NCBI RefSeq assembly: GCF_042242105.1
Contig: NC_092029.1
Span: forward strand, 4,075,885-4,139,884
Length of the DNA stretch: 64,000 bases
Direction: 5' to 3'
Source of the DNA: Pempheris klunzingeri
Lineage: Eukaryota; Chordata; Actinopteri; Acropomatiformes; Pempheridae
The translations under genes were made by a program, and so were the position numbers. Below, one piece after another: positions 40,701 to 53,741 of this stretch. Under the pieces are notes generated by a model. The model was given only the letters and a program-made list of their open reading frames with translations. It had not been told where the DNA came from and ran no database searches. Each line of letters starts with the position of its first letter. Positions within the stretch are counted from its first letter, which is position 1.

Positions 40701-43700
40701 GCAGTCTTACTTGTTGGGGGTTGTTTTATGTCCACTTAGCAGAGACAAGACAACAGGACCCAGTTCAGAATATGGAGGTTTATTTTTGGTCATGCCCCTC
40801 ATGCCACTACACACGTCGATCATGGTCAACTTAGTGGGGCCACGGGAACCTATGGACGGAAATCAGAGAGTAGAGGAGAGTGTGAATGCAGAAAGCTTTA
40901 CATGATTTCAAATATGCAAATAAATAAAGAGCACAAGAACTATAACATGTATGTAGAACTGCATTAAATCAGCAGTGAATTTGGGGGTGACTGTGGAAGT
41001 AATTCATGCAGAAAGAACAGATTCAGAAGGGACTAGCCGCCCCCGGTGTCTGAATAATTCATTACAACCTTTGCCAATGGTGCTGCTTTCTGTACGAGGG
41101 GGCTGGACGTGGAGAGTGAAGAACATTATGGAGCTGTGGGACAGGTAAGTAATGAAGTCACTGTGCCGGCGCGCCGCAATGGCCGCGTCCAGGAGGGAAG
41201 CTGCCCGCTCAGCGGTGGGGGCCTTCACCCGGTTGTGGTTACGTAGCTGGAAGGAGAGGAGAGGATCGTCATAGCATCTCATGTGAAAAGACTCTTCTCA
41301 TAAACTATTCAAATGAAACATCTGCCACGTGTGTCCCACTATTGTTCATCACTATGTGTGTTTTGATGCGGATACCAGATTACTGACTTAACACATTTAG
41401 AGAATTGCTCAGTCTGTTATATTGTTTATCCCAGTATCAGAGAGTTTTCCAATAACAGCTCCATTCGTACAGTAGGTTTCATTTTCACAGCATTCAATGA
41501 AGAAATGAAGAGAACTGAACACTGTGAGATGCTGGCTTGTATTTGACAAACAGCCGTGCGAGGGAGGAGACGGCTGCACAATCATAGTGTCATCAGATAT
41601 AATCTTACAATACAATCTAATAGGTTTCACTTACTACCAGTATTACCTTCTGACATGCAGTGCAGACTGTTATCCAGACAGACTCTCTAAATAAACATTA
41701 ACATTACTCCAATATCTCGGGGGCAAAGCCTTAAATCTAAATACCCATCTAGACTAATATATCTTTGTTCTGTGACAAAAAAGCTGCCAAAACAGCTGTA
41801 AAATAACAATTATCTGTGTTTGAATTCTCTAATTGAGGCTTTTATATGCACCAGTGAAGCACAGCCAAGAAATTGTCAGCAGCGAAGCTGAAAGCCTTAG
41901 CTCTCTGGTTTCCAGATTTAAGAGTCTTGTATCTGTTTCCAAAAATTGATTAGCCTGTGCATAATCTTACCAATAACAGTAAGTCTATTTTTATTTGGTT
42001 GTAAGGTTGATTATGTTCCTTAAAGGATTACACCAACATTTTGGGTCAATGCATCCTTGCATGCTTATGCTTAGACAGTGACAGACACAGCAGCTGTTCA
42101 TTTAACCCCTTTTTCCTAATAATAACACTTTTGCTTCTACCTGTATTCCATACACAGGGTCATCGTGGAGTCTAATATGGGCTTTTGGGCTGTCCTGAAT
42201 ACTGCCTAATGAGGGGACGACCTCCCCCAGCAGATCCCTCAGCGTGTCCTCCTCCCCGCAGCAGAGCTCTATAGCAGACACTGATACAGACAGATCGGTC
42301 CAGGTCTTCTCCCTCCGCCGCTCGATGGCGCTGTACAGCCAGGAGATGGCACAGGGAATCAGCCCGAGCTTCTGGATGCTCTCACCACTCCCCACCATGC
42401 TGGACCAGGAGCCTGACAACAGAGCACCCATGTATGCATGCAAAATACAGACATATGGGCATCACAGCACACAATATACGCTTATGATCACTAATATGAT
42501 ATGCTGTATATCCGTCGGCACACATACAGTTTAAACACACACAGATGAACCCACATTTATAGGACAACATAGAAATAATGACACAGCCCCAGGTAAACTG
42601 TTAAATCAGTAAATCACTGATGATAATGACAGACATGCACTAGCTTCCAGAACACAATAGATGAACTCCCAAAAATGCATTTACAGACACACACTCGTAA
42701 ACCTTTTGTGATTTTCTTATGGACTGGTGCAATACTGCATCTGCTGGTGCACTTGTACTCCACATTAGTTTTGAGTTATGAGCCTGTTTTACCCTCTCTT
42801 TGTCTTATCCAAACTCTAATTGAATGAGGATAAGAGAATTGGTTTACTCCAATTAAAGGCCAAGCTGCCTGCCGTTATTCAGAGAGAATAGTATTCTGCA
42901 GAGGAGATTGATATCCCCTGGCTGAGGGCCACATGTAGTTTCTATTGGCCAACTAATTCAATCAGATTTACGGAGAGTGGCGTCATGTGAAAAAGCAGCC
43001 CCAAGGAGACCCTGTCCTTACCCCGTGTGTGTGTGTGTGTGCTTAAATCTATTAGGCCCCTTCACCGACGGTAAGTGCACAGTTCCATCTCTCTAATAGC
43101 AACATATTACAGTTCACTTTGTTTACAGTCCCTTCTGTGCTCAGCACTTCCACAAAATAAAATAAGATATTTCTGTATTTTTGTGCAGTACGCTGAAATG
43201 CCTATAAGGTAATGGGAGGCTTTTAAAAAAGCACATGTGATGCATAATAGATGAATAGTCCTTTTTTTCTTTTTAAACAAGGTAACAGGTGAAGAGTTGA
43301 AATGGCAGCACTTTTCTGTCACTGCTTTGGATAAAAGGAAGACAGATGTATGGAATAGTAAAGAAAACAAGAAGGCTGGAAACGTCTATCAAGATTGATA
43401 AGAGGACATGGGGGAGAAAATGGAGAGCGGGAGTTTAAGTGATAAAGAAATGATAGCAGGAGTGGGACAGAGGCACGGGAGGAGGGGGGTGGATGGGCCC
43501 TGAGCGCAGATAAAAGCGTCCCACTCTCATCTTAAGATTTTAACCCGTGGCCTCTCACAGCGACCCATTACTCACCCACATCAGCACAGCCCAAACCCAG
43601 AACACATCCATCGCTGCCGCTGAGCACACAGCGGATGACATCAGCCAAGACGCCTGCACACACCTCGGCCTGGTCGGGGAGAACAAAGAACGGCAAGCAT

Positions 43701-46700
43701 CTTATGATTCATCTCCGCTGAAAAAGTACATCCGATGAAACGAAAGAACTGAAGCAGAGGAGGGTTGCATACTGATTCTGTAGATTCCCTGGGGCTCAGA
43801 TACTGTAAGCAGAGCTTGGAGAAGGTTGAATTTAATTGATGGACTGTGTAATTGTGGTGGCTATCCAGGCCCTATCAGTTTTCAGGTCATCAGACAGATA
43901 GAACAAACTGGCCGTGGTGTGTAGAGTAGAGAGGGGGAAAATATGCACTGAATACTTGAGAAAACACAGAGTGCTGCAGACTAATGTTACACTCTAGAGG
44001 AATCTTTCAGTGTAAAACAAATCCATAAAGATAGATAAGTATTAAGCATAAATCCAAACTTCCGAAACCATATTTGGACGGTAATCAGGATGGAGAACCA
44101 AACCTGGCTCGACTCTTGAGGATAGGCAGCGTCGAAGTTGATGGTCTTCAGAAGACTTTTGCCGTCCCTGCCGAGTGTCATCGCTGTGTGTGGTTCGCTT
44201 TTGCTGACCGGTTCCATTATGGTGACTCTTTTCTTGGACTGGTCAACCCGGAGAACAGGTGGTCGGCCATCGCCCTCTGGCACTGGCGGGCTCACCCTCA
44301 GCACGACTTTCACCTGTTCATACACCAAAGGAGATCGAAGCATGTTTAGTGTGTTTGCATGCTAACACACTAAACCATGGATGTATAAATAGAACTAGGT
44401 GCAGCATTGGAGGCGTGGCCCTGTTCACTCCTATAAAAGTTGCTCAGTGGTGCATGAAGCCAAAAAAGTTCGACTTCCCGGGCATAAAAGTACCAAGATC
44501 TTCCATGTTGTTGGGCCCATAGAACGTGGCGTACTAGCACCTCGGGCCCTTCAGTAATTTGAATCGGGATAAAATGATGCAGCTTTTCAAGATTTTCCAA
44601 ATGTTATCAGACTTACAGATGACTCTTTCATAATGTAAGTCTATGGAAAAGGGTCTTTTTGGACTTCCTGGAGGTCTCTACTAAACCAACATGGTGAACT
44701 GGGTTATACCTGCTAAAACATGCTTGTTAGCATGGTGATGTTAGCCTTTAGCCCAGAGCACCACATGGACAGCCTCTCAGAGCTGCTACCATGGTGGTAA
44801 CGACTGCTGTTTAAATGTAAATGATCAAAATTTCAATCAAAACTCCAAAAACGTCAATTTTTATTGGGGGACGAGAGTGACAGACATCTCAAAACCTGGA
44901 TGAAAAAGTTTCTCCATCGCTAGATAATAGACTCAAGTTAGAGAATGTCTTTTTGTAATGGTGAATCAGCGTTTAAATCATATAACGTATAATAATAATA
45001 GCACCCATGTATTGTGTAAAAAAAAGTAATTTGACACTATCCAGTCTAACTAGGCTAACACTATTCTGTTATTAGCTTAAGCATTAGTGTATAAGTGGGC
45101 AGCTACAGGCTGAGAGATTAGATGTCTTGAGGTTGTTGGAGGACAAGTAAGCACCACTATTTCACTTACTTCTGTATGCACACTGTATACAGGAAAGGGC
45201 TATTATTTATTAAATGCAAGGGGCAAGTAGGGGCTCCGCTTTTACGGAGCAGGAAAAAGTGTCCAATTCTCAGCTACGCATGTGAGTGGCATTTAACTTT
45301 TGAAAATAAACACCAGCAGCAAAACGGAAACTTATAAAAAAAGAATGAGTTTCAAAACAGCGAGGTTTAAAAATATCTTTTAGCTGCCTTTTGCATCCCT
45401 TAAATCTGAGAAAACTGTAGCCTATAAAGTAAGTTGCTTTTAAAAAAAAGGGGGTTTCAGACTGACTACGTTTGCAGGAGCCTGCTCAGAAATGGGAGGC
45501 TAAGATACTATTTTATTCAACCTAGTTTGGGAAAGAGAGACTGAGCAGAACAAAGTAGTAAATGTCAAAAGGGATTAGGTCTGAGGATTGGGATGGTGTA
45601 CTTTGCTGTTGTAAGTGTTTCCAACCGATATCACTTTTCTACCCTTTAACACCTCTGATAATCTGTTCATCTTTTGCTTCACGACCATCAACTGATTCGT
45701 ATGAATACAAAAATTAGGAGAGTGCTGTTTAATATTGCACTGGGATAAAAACCTGTTTTGTTGTTTTGTTGGCTGCTTTAGCCAGCCAGTTGATCCAGTT
45801 AGTGCAGAAACAATGCATGCACTTGCAACTGCATGGCTATGCATACCTCCTGCTATACTTCTACATGTCATGACACTAATTCCTTAATGCAGTCGTCTAC
45901 AGGAAGCCTTAGGATTTAGAGGATTTATGGTCTTAAATTAAGTTAGATCCTGATTCTGACAGCCATTTAACCAGGCAGCTACCTCACATAAGACAGTGAG
46001 GTCTGTTAAGGTTTGTAAACCCATCATAAAATTATTGTTAATCAGGATTCAGGTCTGCAGGATTGCAAGTAGCCCCGTGCTTATGACATCCAATCGAATG
46101 TTGTTTTCTTGAGATTGTCCAGGACTGCATTACACCACGATGACATCATCCGTCATTGACAATTTGAAAACCTGAAAGCCATATTCCATCTGCCGCATGA
46201 TAAGTTCCCAGTGTTTGTGAACGATCCTCATAATTGCGATACCTTATGCAAGAAGAGGTCCCCTAACACTATTGAACATGTGTCAAACTCTATTTATAAG
46301 GGTTAAATTATTCAAGAGACCCATTTACAAGCAGTGAATATATACTTATATAATCTGCCATGCAGAGGCAACACAGAGCTGAGTGCTCGGGCAGGTGTGG
46401 CCGACGCTGGGGTCTATCTGAGCCCTTATCTGTAACTCTAGACTAAACCCAAGAGTCCATCTATCTTAGACAAGGGGAGGGCAGGCAGCCATATTGATCT
46501 CCCCAGTTTCTCCCAGAGGAGGGGAGAGGAGGGGAGGGCAGGAACAAGATGGAGGCATTAGCACCACATTACAGCGTATCATACAGAAGGGGTGATACAG
46601 GATCTTCTCCAAATCGACTGTGATCTCTTTACTCTGCAATAAGGGAAGTAAAAACACTTCCAAGGTGGTGGCTGTGGGCGAAGATGGTAGTACATACTTT

Positions 46701-49700
46701 CAGATGCACGACCAATCCAGACCTTTTCTACGTGTTTATACATCCCACTATGGGCAAGCACAAATTAATATTTTGGAATGATGTTTTCTTATGTATCTCT
46801 CCTAAGATAAATTGCTCATTAATCTTTTTTTAGTCGTCTATGTGCCAGCTTTTAAAACATTTTAAACTGAAAAATCATCACATATATTTTGATATTGGAA
46901 ACAAATCTACACTTTGGATAAACAACCAGTGATAATCATCAAACAAAACATCTTATTCTTGTTTTTTCTTCCCCGTGGTGCCCCTGCACTGGCAATATCC
47001 TCGCCACAGAGGAAGCTAAGGAGGCAGTTGCAAGTATTTTGACCAGTGACAGTGCAAAGCTTCACTTTGCACCTCTGACTCATGATGGTCGTCCGTCCAT
47101 CCTGACACATCCTGACTCAGTCTTTAACAAACAGGACAGGGAAGTGGTCCATGTCGTCATGTCTCACATCATCCTGGGGACTTTTGGCTGTTTGAGTACA
47201 CTTGGCGGTGTATCATCTTCAGTTCCTTCGGAGAGCCGCTGTCTCGTCGGCTTTTCAGGTTAGATAAGTCCTTTGTCAGCTTCCAGCCTAAAGTCTTTGA
47301 GACACTTGTGTCCACTGCCGCTGCATAACGCTGGCGAAGAAGCCCTTGCTGTGTTGTCTGGTGCATGCACAGACTGTATATTAAAGGTCCCATATTCTGC
47401 TCATTTCCTACTTGTATTTGGACATCCTACTAGAATAGGTTTATATGGTTTACTGCTCCAAAAGCACATTATTCTTCTCATAGCAGACATGGCTGCTGCT
47501 GCTCTTAACGCTCCGTTTTAAAAGATCAGGACAGTCTGCTGCTTTGCTTTTCCCTCCGAAATCTTCATGTCACTGGAGCTGGTGTTAGTGAGGAAAAAAC
47601 AATGGTGGACAGCAAGGTGGAGGCAGGAGGTCTCACGTGGGCGGGGGAGGAGGTCACATGATCAACAGATCCCCTTATGACATCATAGATGATATACACC
47701 GACTCACACAAAGATCTATTTCTTGGGTTTGCTGAGTAGATACTGCCACAGACAACCAGATTTTTTGCCATTGTGAGGCACCATCATCTCCTCAATTGAG
47801 AATCGGTTCTCACGCTCAATTTCCTTACACTTGCTCCTCATTTTCAGGAGGTGATCTTCACTGGAGTCAGAGCTCATATTATCTTGAAAGTGGAGCATTG
47901 TGGATAGACCTCCTGAGTATCACCTCAAATCTGTTGCCCAGTAGTTTTCCACTGGAGGCCCTTTCACTATCCCCATGATCAGCATCACTCCAATGAACGC
48001 CCTGATCTCAGAGGCATTGGTGTTGATCCAGTCCATCCAATGAGCTGACACAAATACAGGTTTGTCTGGTGAGCAATGACCTCAAAGATGTCCTTGTCAA
48101 GGAATTTAGAGTACGTTAGTGGAGTGGAGAGCTTGTTTGGTGCAGTGAAGCATGTTGGTGTAGCAGAAGGCCGGTGCTCAAACTACTGAAAAGGAAAATA
48201 GTTCATTTCACTTCTCTCTCTTTCTTGAACTATAGAAACTGCTGGCAGAAATTCCCTGAAAACATGTACACCTGTGAAATAACCAATGATACATATTGAA
48301 GAGTAAAGAGTAATCAATATTTCCTCTTTTGTATTAGTATCTGTAGGGTGTAGGCCTCAAAACAGAAGCATATCTGTGACGGATACAGACATTTAATGAA
48401 TGATTATCAAAGCTGTGACAATGTGATTCATTAGTTTTCAACAAGAACATATTTTCTAAAATGAAATCCCTCCAAATCATGAAAAAATAACAACACTCAC
48501 CTCGTGGCCTAGTGTCTTTGTCCACATACGCTACCATTTTGGATTCTGACATAAATGATGAATATACTTTTTGAATGGAGGCATGAAGTCACCTGACCTG
48601 AGCACTTGACCCGCCCCCCCCCTTCAGTATTTATCATGACATGAAGTGCACCCACTTAACGCCTGTCCTCCCGCCGCCTGTCAAATGGCTGTGCCCCCCA
48701 GGATCGTGATATAAAGTACAGAGTGGCCCAATTAGCAGGATCTTTATGGATGCCATTGACTTCAACTCAGACAACTGTTGGTGGAACGTTTGTACATTAG
48801 AATTAACGTTAGAATATGTTTAGTATGTGTATAATGCAAACTATACAGTAGATAATGCATGCTGCATGTATGTGATTCGCTGCAAAGAGCCACACAGAGA
48901 CAAGAGTTCAAATGTGGTGAACTCTGACCCGAGCGGTGTCGATCTTTGTGGGTGCAGCTAATGGCTGAAGGCTACTGCTGGTGCGGTGATTAAAGATGGA
49001 GGATAAATGAATTGGGTGTGTTTCTGGACAAAGCTATGCGATAATAAATCATTATTTCTGTTATGTTAGGTTCAAAATTAGCCTTCAGTTTAGGGTTTGG
49101 TACAGAAACGCTGTTTTAGTCCTAGTGACATATTGATATATAATATTTGCCAATATCTCCTACCTACACATTCACTTCTCACAGAATCCTGTGCTGAGTA
49201 AAGCAGCATAAGCAGCAAGAGGTCTTTTTGTTTGCTACTGAAATATATAATGTGAACACAGCTCTACGCTAATTACTGCAAATATTGATATGTAAAATCT
49301 TCACTGCAGTACTGATCTGTCTTAATTATGGTTTCTACAATTAGTCATTCATCCAGCTTGAATTAAAATCAGGATAGGTACAACGAACGGCTGGGATTAT
49401 TACCAAAATTGCACCCGAACCAAATGTGCTTCACTGTGAATCAGAGCTGCATCTGCTGTAAATCTCCTTGAATCTGAAGCCTCGTGGTCTACCTTGCCAA
49501 CATTGGGCGAGTCCTTGGTTCTGGTGGCAGCTTGGAGCAGGCAGGAGGGGACGGACGGTGGGTTTTTCTGGATCATCTCCCTGAAGCAGGTGGAGAGATG
49601 AGCGGGAGATGGATCAGAAGCCTGGCCCCTTTTCCTCGATGTCAGGTTGAGCTTCTCGGCAGCCCTACAGGGAGGAAGGGAGGCGGCGCATCATCCCACT

Positions 49701-52700
49701 GAAACTTATGGCGTGACCAGAGCAGGCATGCTGCAGGTAAAACTCATTATTACATGCAACAATCTCTGTGTTAATATAGATATAATCACCTGGCTAAAAG
49801 GGACATGGCGGCTGTGTTGGCGATGTTCACCACTCTGGAAATGTGAGGGATTTTGGAGCTTGTCTGTACAGTCCCGGTGTCACCACGGCTCAGTGTAGCA
49901 TCATCTGCAGCCTGCTAGGGGAGAAAGCTCATTATAAAAATCCAGATCTGTAATTGCACTCCTTCACCCACTCCATAAGGGGCAATTATCACGGGAATTA
50001 CTCTGGGGACAAGTGCGGGGTGTGTCTGTCTAAGTGGGGCATGTAAGGCTGAGAGCACAGAGGGTTAAAAATACGCCATCAGTTATGTTATGGCTCTGGC
50101 GAGCTCCGTGTGGCAGCGTGAGGGATAGTCTGAAGTGGCTGTAGTGACTGCTGTCTGAGTTTAGAGCATGACTCAGAGTTCAAGAGGTCACTGCCTCTGA
50201 CACACACCCTCCGTCAAGCAACTTTACGTAAAGCAACTCTAAACACATACACAGCAGTAGCTCCGAGGTGTGTGTTGTCTCTTTCATAACTGTGCCGTGT
50301 GAATGCAACATGACCTATTCGTGCGTGCTACTGCTCAACATGCCGTCCCAGAGCCTCACCGCAGGCCACAGAGCCGGCGTCTCTGTATTACAGGGCTCCC
50401 ATGTACCGCTCTCCGGCTCCACGCCTCATCAGCATCTCAGCATTATTTAGGGCAAGATGTTTGTTTTTTTTCTTCTTCTTATAATAACGTCTGACCATGA
50501 ACTGCCAATTAGTGCCGTAGGAGGACTGCAGTAGACGTCGGTTTGGAAGGAGACTGGGAGGAGAAGTTAATATATGTAGCCAAAGCTCATATGGATAATC
50601 TATAGACCCCCCCGTCCCTCTTCCTGTCCTCTTGTTGACTTATACAGTCGTTTATTTCCACTCTCACTCTGACTTCTTTCTGTATTTTCTCTCATGTGGT
50701 CTTTTATCATCTCTTGATTTCTCCTCTCCTCTCCCGCCCTCCACTCCACCTCCTCAGCTCATCATTTCTCTCCTGCTTCCCATTTTAAATGCTTAATTTG
50801 CCTTTCTCTTCCTCCACTATCCATTCTCCCTCCGCCCTCCTTTTGTGTCTCTTACTCCACTTTCACTCCTCTCATATGATTTCGCCACGTAAACCTGTAT
50901 TGATGTGCTCTCATACTTTCTCTAATTTCTCTAACAGTCTCTTAAAGGCGCGGTACAGTTTCATCTGAGTCAGGTGTTTCATTGTTATTGTTGAATTTGA
51001 TTAGACAAGTCGATTAAGAGTAACGGATTAATTACTGTGTTGCTCGCAGGACTATTTGAGCCCCACCTCCTTCAGCTACCATTGCTGTGCCTGTCCAGCT
51101 TTCTGTTCTCAGACAGCACACAATGACAAAAGGCCATTTTTGAAGCAGTTATTTTAATTATCGCAGCAAAAATGGCTGTGTTCCATTAAGTGTCTCAGAT
51201 GAGCCAGCATGTACAATACCGACCCCGGACTGGCTCACCTAAATGGAACACAGCCATTACTGCCATTATTGGATACGTCGTCAAAATGTCCGCAGTGAAA
51301 AGGATGGTGGATATTTATATTAGTCTCTTGTGAATCAGGAGTTAAAACCCTCTGAATCTGAACCAAAAACATTGTGTAAAACACACTCACTCACCTTGTA
51401 CTGGTTTTTTTACTGGGGGGGGGGGCAACTTCCATCACAGTAATGCATATTTCACCAGCCAGCCTATTAAATATGGCCATCCCCCTATTGATCACAAGTG
51501 CTTTTTGACCGGCTGGCTTTTATGACAGGGGTAAATCATGACCCAATTCCATTCCATTAGTAAAAGTACTTTTAAACAACGTCCTCAGCCACGGGATCTG
51601 AATAGGCTCTGATTAGGCGCTATGAATCACTGCTTTGCTGACACGTGCACCCGTAAAGACGTACTTTACCCATAGAGCTCATTAAAAGGGGAATGCACAC
51701 TTGGGGATGTGTTATGTGTGATTTAGTGGTAAGAGAAGGCTTTTAGGGGTACCTGTCGATGGGAGTAGATGGCGACTCCATCAGAGCTGGACGCAGGTTT
51801 AGAGGCGACCAGCTGCTGCTGCTCTTCTACCCATCGGTCCATATCGGGGTTGGGGAGCTTAGGCCCCCTCCGCCTGAGGGTTTGAGGGGTCCTCTGGGGC
51901 GTCTTTGGGCTTCTAGGGCTGTGAGGACTGTGAGTGCGACTGCGTGGTTGATGCACAGCCATGGCAGCTTCTCTTGGAGTTCTGTCCCCAAGCTTTGTCT
52001 CACTTTGTCCCAGCAGTGAGCCAGCGCTAAAGCTGGGCTCAAAGGGAGGCTTAGCTAATGGATGACCCCTGCTCAGAGCCAAGTGGACGGCTTCCTGTTT
52101 GAGCTGGTTCAGGTTTGCACCGCAGGCTCCGCACTCGCCCGGCTCCCTCTCTCTGTCCCTGCACTCAGTGGTGGAGCGACTGTGGACGCGAAGGTTGTCA
52201 TGAAGAAACGCAGACAGATCACAAGAGTCCTGCAAGAAGCGGCAGAGATAATTTTACATTTTCTAACTGGAAAATAAACCTGACGCTAGCTTAATAAGAT
52301 CAGAGATTCAGACAGACGTAAAAGAAAAGACATAAAAGCTAATTTCCTTTGTTTGATTTCTGGCTTGAGAATTACATGAATGATCACTGAGGATATAAAA
52401 ACCGAGTCGTGGGAAGGCACTGCAAGCAATCTTAGCACCAAGCGAAGTAATCATGGAGCCGGCAGTATTGATTAACACAACGCATGGCATCTTTAAAAGT
52501 GCAGTAATCGAAAGAAACTTACTGCACCTGTAGGATAAACTGAAAGTGTCATGAATCTGTTTTTAAGCACCAGCTCTGAAGTGGTACATTAGCATTTTAT
52601 TACCTTTTCTCTGCCCACAAGACAGAAGGCAAAGTACTGATAGAAACAACATTCAAACTAGAATCATGATAATTTAATGAAACTCTTTAATAGACTGTTT

Positions 52701-53705
52701 TTTATCCAGATGGACGACAATAATCAAATTCAATTTATAAAATTCTGACAACATGGGGTTTGAAAAAGTTTCAATCAAACTACTATAAAAAGGGTTTTTT
52801 GACATCTGAGCTCCCAACATGGACCCAAGCTGTCAAATCTAACAAAATGAACTTCAAACCATCAAACCATCATTTTCCCTTTCGAGCCGACAAAGCGCTC
52901 TTGTATCACATCCTGTTTGGTCTGCCCTTGACACCCAACATCCAACACACTCACTCCTCCCTCCCATCCATCCTGCAAGCTGCCAGCACATTACCACTGA
53001 CCCATATTCTCCCAGAGGAGCGGCGTAGGAGCTCTTAATAATTATGTAAAACAAAGTCATTGAAACTCCAAAAGTGCTGAAACACGAGGGACTAAATTAA
53101 TGTCTTCCATTAAAAAATATCCAGGGAGAAGTGAGCCACATGAATGTTCTAGTCTGTTTTTGGTTTCTTACTACTGTGCGACACTCACAACATCCTGTGC
53201 AATACACACATGTATGTGTTTCATATTTTTATATTTGCATTTATACTTTTATTTAGTTATTGTTTTTGCACTAATTCTGCTACTGACACTTTATTTCTGC
53301 ACCTTTCTGTCTCCTCTGTTGCTGTAACAAGTAGATTTCCCCAGTGTGGGATAAATAAAGTCTCTCTTATCTTATCTTACTCGGTCTACATCAAAATAAT
53401 CAAATTCTACCTCGTGCAAACTTCAGTTTCAGGTTTGGATGTTTGCTTTTCTCCCACAGAAATAATACATAAAGGAAGAAATGTGCAGTAGTAGCCAGAT
53501 GGGCGAATGGACTTTGTGTCTTTGCCAGATTGCAAGCCCATCGAAAAAAGATGACGTTACAGAGCCGTGATGCTTTTGAGAAATCACGCTCGGATCAATA
53601 AACCTGAAAGGAGCGAGCTGGCTTATCAGATTTCTCCTGACCATGTCTGTGGCCACAAGATCCCGTCTCTGTGCTGAGCTCAGTGCTCGCCGCTCTGGCC
53701 TGTGG

Positions 53706-53741
<36 letters not shown>

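Noticed and set aside
41069-41100. Alternative kif26b exon 9 donor at C|GTACAG (about 41093)
   Set aside because: It is also in phase, but it removes eight residues. The GTTGTA donor gives exactly the family spacing up to the IDV block.
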